NCBI GenBank assembly: GCA_001465935.1
Contig: LNKV01000004.1
Span: 1 to 64,000 of the forward strand
Length of the DNA stretch: 64,000 bases
Direction of reading: 5' to 3'
From: Clarireedia homoeocarpa
Lineage: Eukaryota > Ascomycota > Leotiomycetes > Helotiales > Rutstroemiaceae
Shown here: one piece after another, positions 60,311 through 64,000 of the stretch
Layout of the letters: the number at the start of each line of letters is the position of its first letter
Position numbering within the stretch: the first letter of the stretch is position 1
Translations under genes and position numbers: made by a program
The notes under the pieces: model-generated
What the model was told of the DNA's origin: nothing
What the model saw: only the letters and a program-made list of their open reading frames with translations
Databases searched by the model: none

Positions 60311-63300
60311 ATGTCGTCGTCTGATGCATTCAACTTTCACATGTCTTCTACAACTCATGTTGAGTCAAACACCAGCCATGTTGAATCGACGCAAATGATA
60401 ACTGAGTCTTCGCAAACGACCACACGACCATCAATGGCGGAACGGCACCAAAGTGTGCCGGTACTCCCAAGACCGCAGCCTGAAAGTGTATTTGTATCCG
60501 AGCATCAATCGCGGCCACATAGTATTATGAGCACAGGATCTGCAGGAAGCCGTGATAGACACCAACTAGTATGTATCTCGTTACACAATATACCATGGCC
60601 GAGTGCTTTCATATCTGGCAGGAGTACTTGAACTGATACTTCGGTGATTCCCAGGTTGCGAAATATCTGCAAAGAAGATGTGCTGCTGCAAAATGGCAAC
60701 AGCCTATCGAAGAAGAAGACGGGACTGTCCGAGAGTCATCATGGATCGGTGTTGCCATGAAACTTCCAGATGGAAGCTACTACACTGAACCTCCGAATGC
60801 AGACAACCACTTCTATAGCGCGATGCAGCAATTGAACTCGAAGGTTGCTTTCACTATGTCTTCTGAAATCACTGCTGCGTTGATGGATCAAATCACACCA
60901 TTCCAGACCGAACTTCAAGTACATCCCCGCGGTATCAGACTACAAATAGTGCAGAATCTCGCCGAGCTTGCAGATGGCGGAACTGGCGTATCGAAGAAAT
61001 CATATATGTGTATATTGCGAGAAGAAAGATTGGTTTTGATCTGGAATGATTCGGTCGAGGGTATTCTGACACATGGAGCGGATGTTGAAGGTATACTTGT
61101 TGGTCTGGTAAGCGTATATTCATGCAGAGCATTGGGACTTGGCTCACAAGGCTTCAGATCTGGGGATCTCATATTGGAACCATGGCAGCAGCTTCTCCAT
61201 TTGCCTCGATGACTCCACCACAACAAACACCAGGTCAAACACCAGGACGAACCCCATCAGCTATCAGTGAGGATCCAGAATTCAACGAAAAAATGGGAAT
61301 TGTACAAGCTGCCATCGAACGTGAAGAAAACAAGGAGAATATTTTCAACCCGGATTTGGAGTCTGCCACACCACCGGAGAGACCATTTTTGTTGATACAC
61401 GCAGGAGTCATTGGATTTGCATTGACACTGGTAGTCTTCGTTGAGATGTTGTGCGCTTCCAGAGTAAGTTCTCATATATGAAGCAGTAGGACGTTGGCTG
61501 ACCATCATTCAGCTGATAACTGAATATGAATGGGATGGAGGGGTAATCCGATTCGCATTGGTAAGATATCCGACCGAAGATCCGTCTTCATGAACAATTC
61601 TGATAGGAGGTTCCATATTCTAGGTCGCAGTCATCCCGTTCTTTGTTATGTTCTCTCTGGTAAGCCCCCAAGCCACTGATGTAATAGTGAAACAGCCCTA
61701 ACGACAGCCCTACAGTTTTTCATGGTTGTGATTGCGGGAAGTCTATTTCAGCTTGTTGGACCATTGACATGGGTGAGGCAAAACTCAAGGTTTTACTCCG
61801 GTATGTACGGATCGACAAAACTGCATGGCTTCACATCTAATAATCGGATTTAGCCAAACCTCCGAAGAGGGGAAGGTATCCCGATTTGGAACTACCCCAC
61901 ATCACGATTCAAATGCCTGTTTACAAGGAGGGTTTGAAGGGCGTTATCATTCCCACGGTTACAAGTATTCTAGCTGCAATCCGATATTACGAGGCACAAG
62001 GAGGCTCAGCTTCCATCTATGTTAACGAAGATGGAATGCAAGCAGTAGATCCCGAACTAGCCGAGTACGTGCCCTCATCCTCGTCAGAAGAACCCTTTAC
62101 TAATACAAAATAGAGCACGCAAGACTTTCTATGAACTGAACAACATCGGATACTGCTCTCGGCCCAAGCACACTTACAGCAAGAAGAAATGGTACCAAGG
62201 CAAGAAAGTCCAGGACAATCCAGAAGGATTCATCCGAGCAGGTCAATTCAAGAAAGCCTCTAACATGAACTACTGTCTACATTTCTCCATCCGAGTTGAA
62301 GACGAGCTTCTAAGACTCATTGGAGAGAAGTGTGCTGCTGAGGGCCGTGATATCGAGGACATAACCGTCGAAGAGGAGAATGTGCTTTACAGGCAGGCTT
62401 TGGATACCTGTATTGAGCAAGATGAGGGAAGAACTTGGGCTGGTGGTAATGTCCGTATCGGTGATATTATCCTGATCATCGATAGTGATACTCGTGTGGT
62501 AAGTGATGCTTCACAAACTTTGTGAAAAGCTGCTGATTTTCTAGCCTGAGGACTGTCTGTTGCTTGGAGCACTGGAGATGCATGAGAGTCCAGAAGTAGC
62601 GATTTTGCAACATGCTTCTGGAGTTATGCAAGTTGCTAACAATCCATTCGAGAATGGAAGTGAGTTGCAGCTGGCCTATTTTTTATTCCAACTTGATTTC
62701 TAACATGGTCCAGTCACTTATTTCACAAACCTCATCTACATGTCTATCATGTTCGCCGTCGGAAACGGCGATTGTGCTCCGGTATGTAGTTAAAAACGAC
62801 GGCAAAATGTTCTTGATATTGATCCTTTCTAGTTCGTCGGTCACAACGCATTTCTGAGATGGAAAGCTGTGCAAAGTGTAGCATATGAAGAGGATGGACA
62901 ACTAAAATTCTGGTCCGACGGTAAGCACTCCTTTACTGAAACCATACTCTATGACAATATACAAATGCTGACTTAATAATAGATCATGGTACGCAGTCGC
63001 CGTCTGACCCCTAACTATTATCTCAGCTAACATCCCCCAAGTATCCGAAGATTTCGACATGAGTCTTCGACTCCAGATGGCTAAGTTCATCGTCAGATTA
63101 GCAACGTACCATGAAGGTGGCTTCAAAGAGGGTGTATCACTTACCGTCTATGATGAGCTTGCGCGATGGGAAAAGTAAGTGGCCCTACTCTGCTTCTACT
63201 CATGCACCAACTACGCAAATCTTCCATTGCTGACAAAACTTTTTAGATACGCATACGGCTGTAACGAGCTAGTCTTCAACCCGATCCACAAATGGTGGAA

Positions 63301-64000
63301 AGGACCCTTCACCAAACTGTTCTTACGCTTCCTATGGAGTGATATCAAGTTGACTTCTAAGGTTACTATCTTAGCTTATATCGGAACCTGTAAGTTTTTA
63401 TTCTTCTCATTTCCAACTTATTATCTGTGGTGAATGGATGACTGACAAAGACGAACAACAGATTATGCGATCGCTTGTGCTATCCCCCTTACTCTAGCAA
63501 ACTATATCATGGTCGGCTGGTACAACGACTCCTTGGATCAATTCTACCTGACTAGTTGGAAGATCTTCGTCGGAATGGCTGTTATCTTCAATGTTCTCGT
63601 ATGTCACCTCTCCTCGCCTTGTCTCCTTCTCCCCATTCGCCCCCTCCCCCAACCAATCCATCTCCTCCCTCAATCTAACAACCCTTCCCCCTTCTAGTCA
63701 CCCCTCGCATTCGCCATGCTCCGCCACCGCCTCGGCGAAAAAATATTCTTCAAATCGGTCCTCGAAACCGCGAAATGGACGCCCATGTTCGTTCTCTTCT
63801 TCGGCGGCATCTCCTTCCACCTGCTCATCGCCATTCTCTGTCATTTCTTTAGCATCAAGATGGAATGGACGGCTACTGCAAAGGAGGTCGAGGCGGGTGG
63901 ATTCAGGATTGGTCTTGATAAGATTGTGCGGGATTTCAAGTGGATGTATTTGGTTGTTGTGCCGATTATGGGTGGTGAGTAGCATTTGTTTTCTTTCTTG
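60311..64000 (+). CDS. GT2 glycosyltransferase, C-terminus cut by window end
   Basis: Family 2 processive-type glycosyltransferase in the membrane; resembles the fungal GT2 proteins reported to be needed for hyphal growth on surfaces (FgGT2/ZtGT2 type), not a classical chitin synthase. Exons fit at 60311-60568, 60655-61107, 61158-61463, 61513-61560, 61624-61659, 61716-61800, 61854-62064, 62114-62498, 62545-62659, 62714-62781, 62833-62920, 62983-62988, 63042-63174, 63247-63389, 63462-63598, 63698-63974, then a donor and the window edge; 916 aa so far. Motifs: ITIQMPVYKEGL, VNEDGMQ, IDSDTRVPED (metal-binding DxD) and SEDFDMSLRLQ. The usual QxxRW is not seen; ARWEKYAYGCNE takes its place. Membrane helices flank the catalytic part. 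The N-terminal ~90 residues are Ser/Thr-rich. Exon 12 is only 6 nt. Confidence 0.85.

Noticed and set aside
60311..64000. Calling the GT2 gene a chitin synthase
   Set aside because: It lacks the chitin synthase QRRRW-type signature and the conserved N-terminal chitin synthase domains; other GT2 motifs fit better with the FgGT2/ZtGT2-like group.

Overview
The window looks like nuclear DNA of a filamentous ascomycete. Most genes are split by short GT-AG introns (mostly 38-125 nt, many with a CTAAC/CTAAT-like branch point). The families present are typical Pezizomycotina ones: WSC-domain copper radical oxidase, membrane-anchored GH16, PTR2 and OPT peptide transporters, and serine-rich secreted proteins. 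A Leotiomycete (Helotiales) is my best guess, but that is an inference and no marker gene was available to confirm it. The first ~400 bases are almost pure A/T and look like the edge of an AT-rich, repeat-derived block. Every gene model here was built by hand-splicing and checking that reading frame is kept across each junction; there is no transcript evidence.

Layout. 0.8-3.6 kb: an ankyrin-repeat protein and a secreted protein of unknown function, both on the minus strand. 4.6-7.2 kb: a large serine-rich secreted protein. 9.0-14.7 kb: two convergent peptide importers, a PTR2/POT transporter (+) and an OPT transporter (-). 15.6-25.1 kb: IML1 (SEACIT/GATOR1, -) and URB1 (60S ribosome biogenesis, +), divergent from one 346-bp promoter region. 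26.2-32.2 kb: an eIF4E-binding 4E-T-like protein (+) facing Sec1 (exocytosis SM protein, -). 33.7-42.4 kb: a nine-exon gene for a ~2,744-residue sacsin-like protein with two HSP90-type ATPase modules and a C-terminal BTB domain (-), with a 10-bp tandem repeat upstream. 43.5-45.8 kb: a G-patch protein (-) and an Env9-like short-chain dehydrogenase (+), divergent. 47.3-57.9 kb: an MFS sugar transporter (+), a four-WSC glyoxal-oxidase-type copper radical oxidase (-) and a membrane-anchored GH16 glucanase (-). 60.3 kb to the right edge: a GT2 glycosyltransferase with many introns, cut by the window end.

Themes. Housekeeping genes for growth control (IML1, URB1, 4E-T, Sec1) occupy the middle. The flanks carry nutrient uptake and cell-surface or carbohydrate functions: peptide uptake on the left; sugar uptake, H2O2-producing oxidase, glucan-acting hydrolase and surface polysaccharide synthesis on the right. 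No tRNA, rRNA, CRISPR or intact transposon was recognised. The most unusual items are the sacsin-BTB protein, the four-WSC oxidase, the paired peptide transporters, a 71-bp duplication whose copies differ mainly by transitions, and two tiny exons (4 and 6 nt) needed by the gene models.
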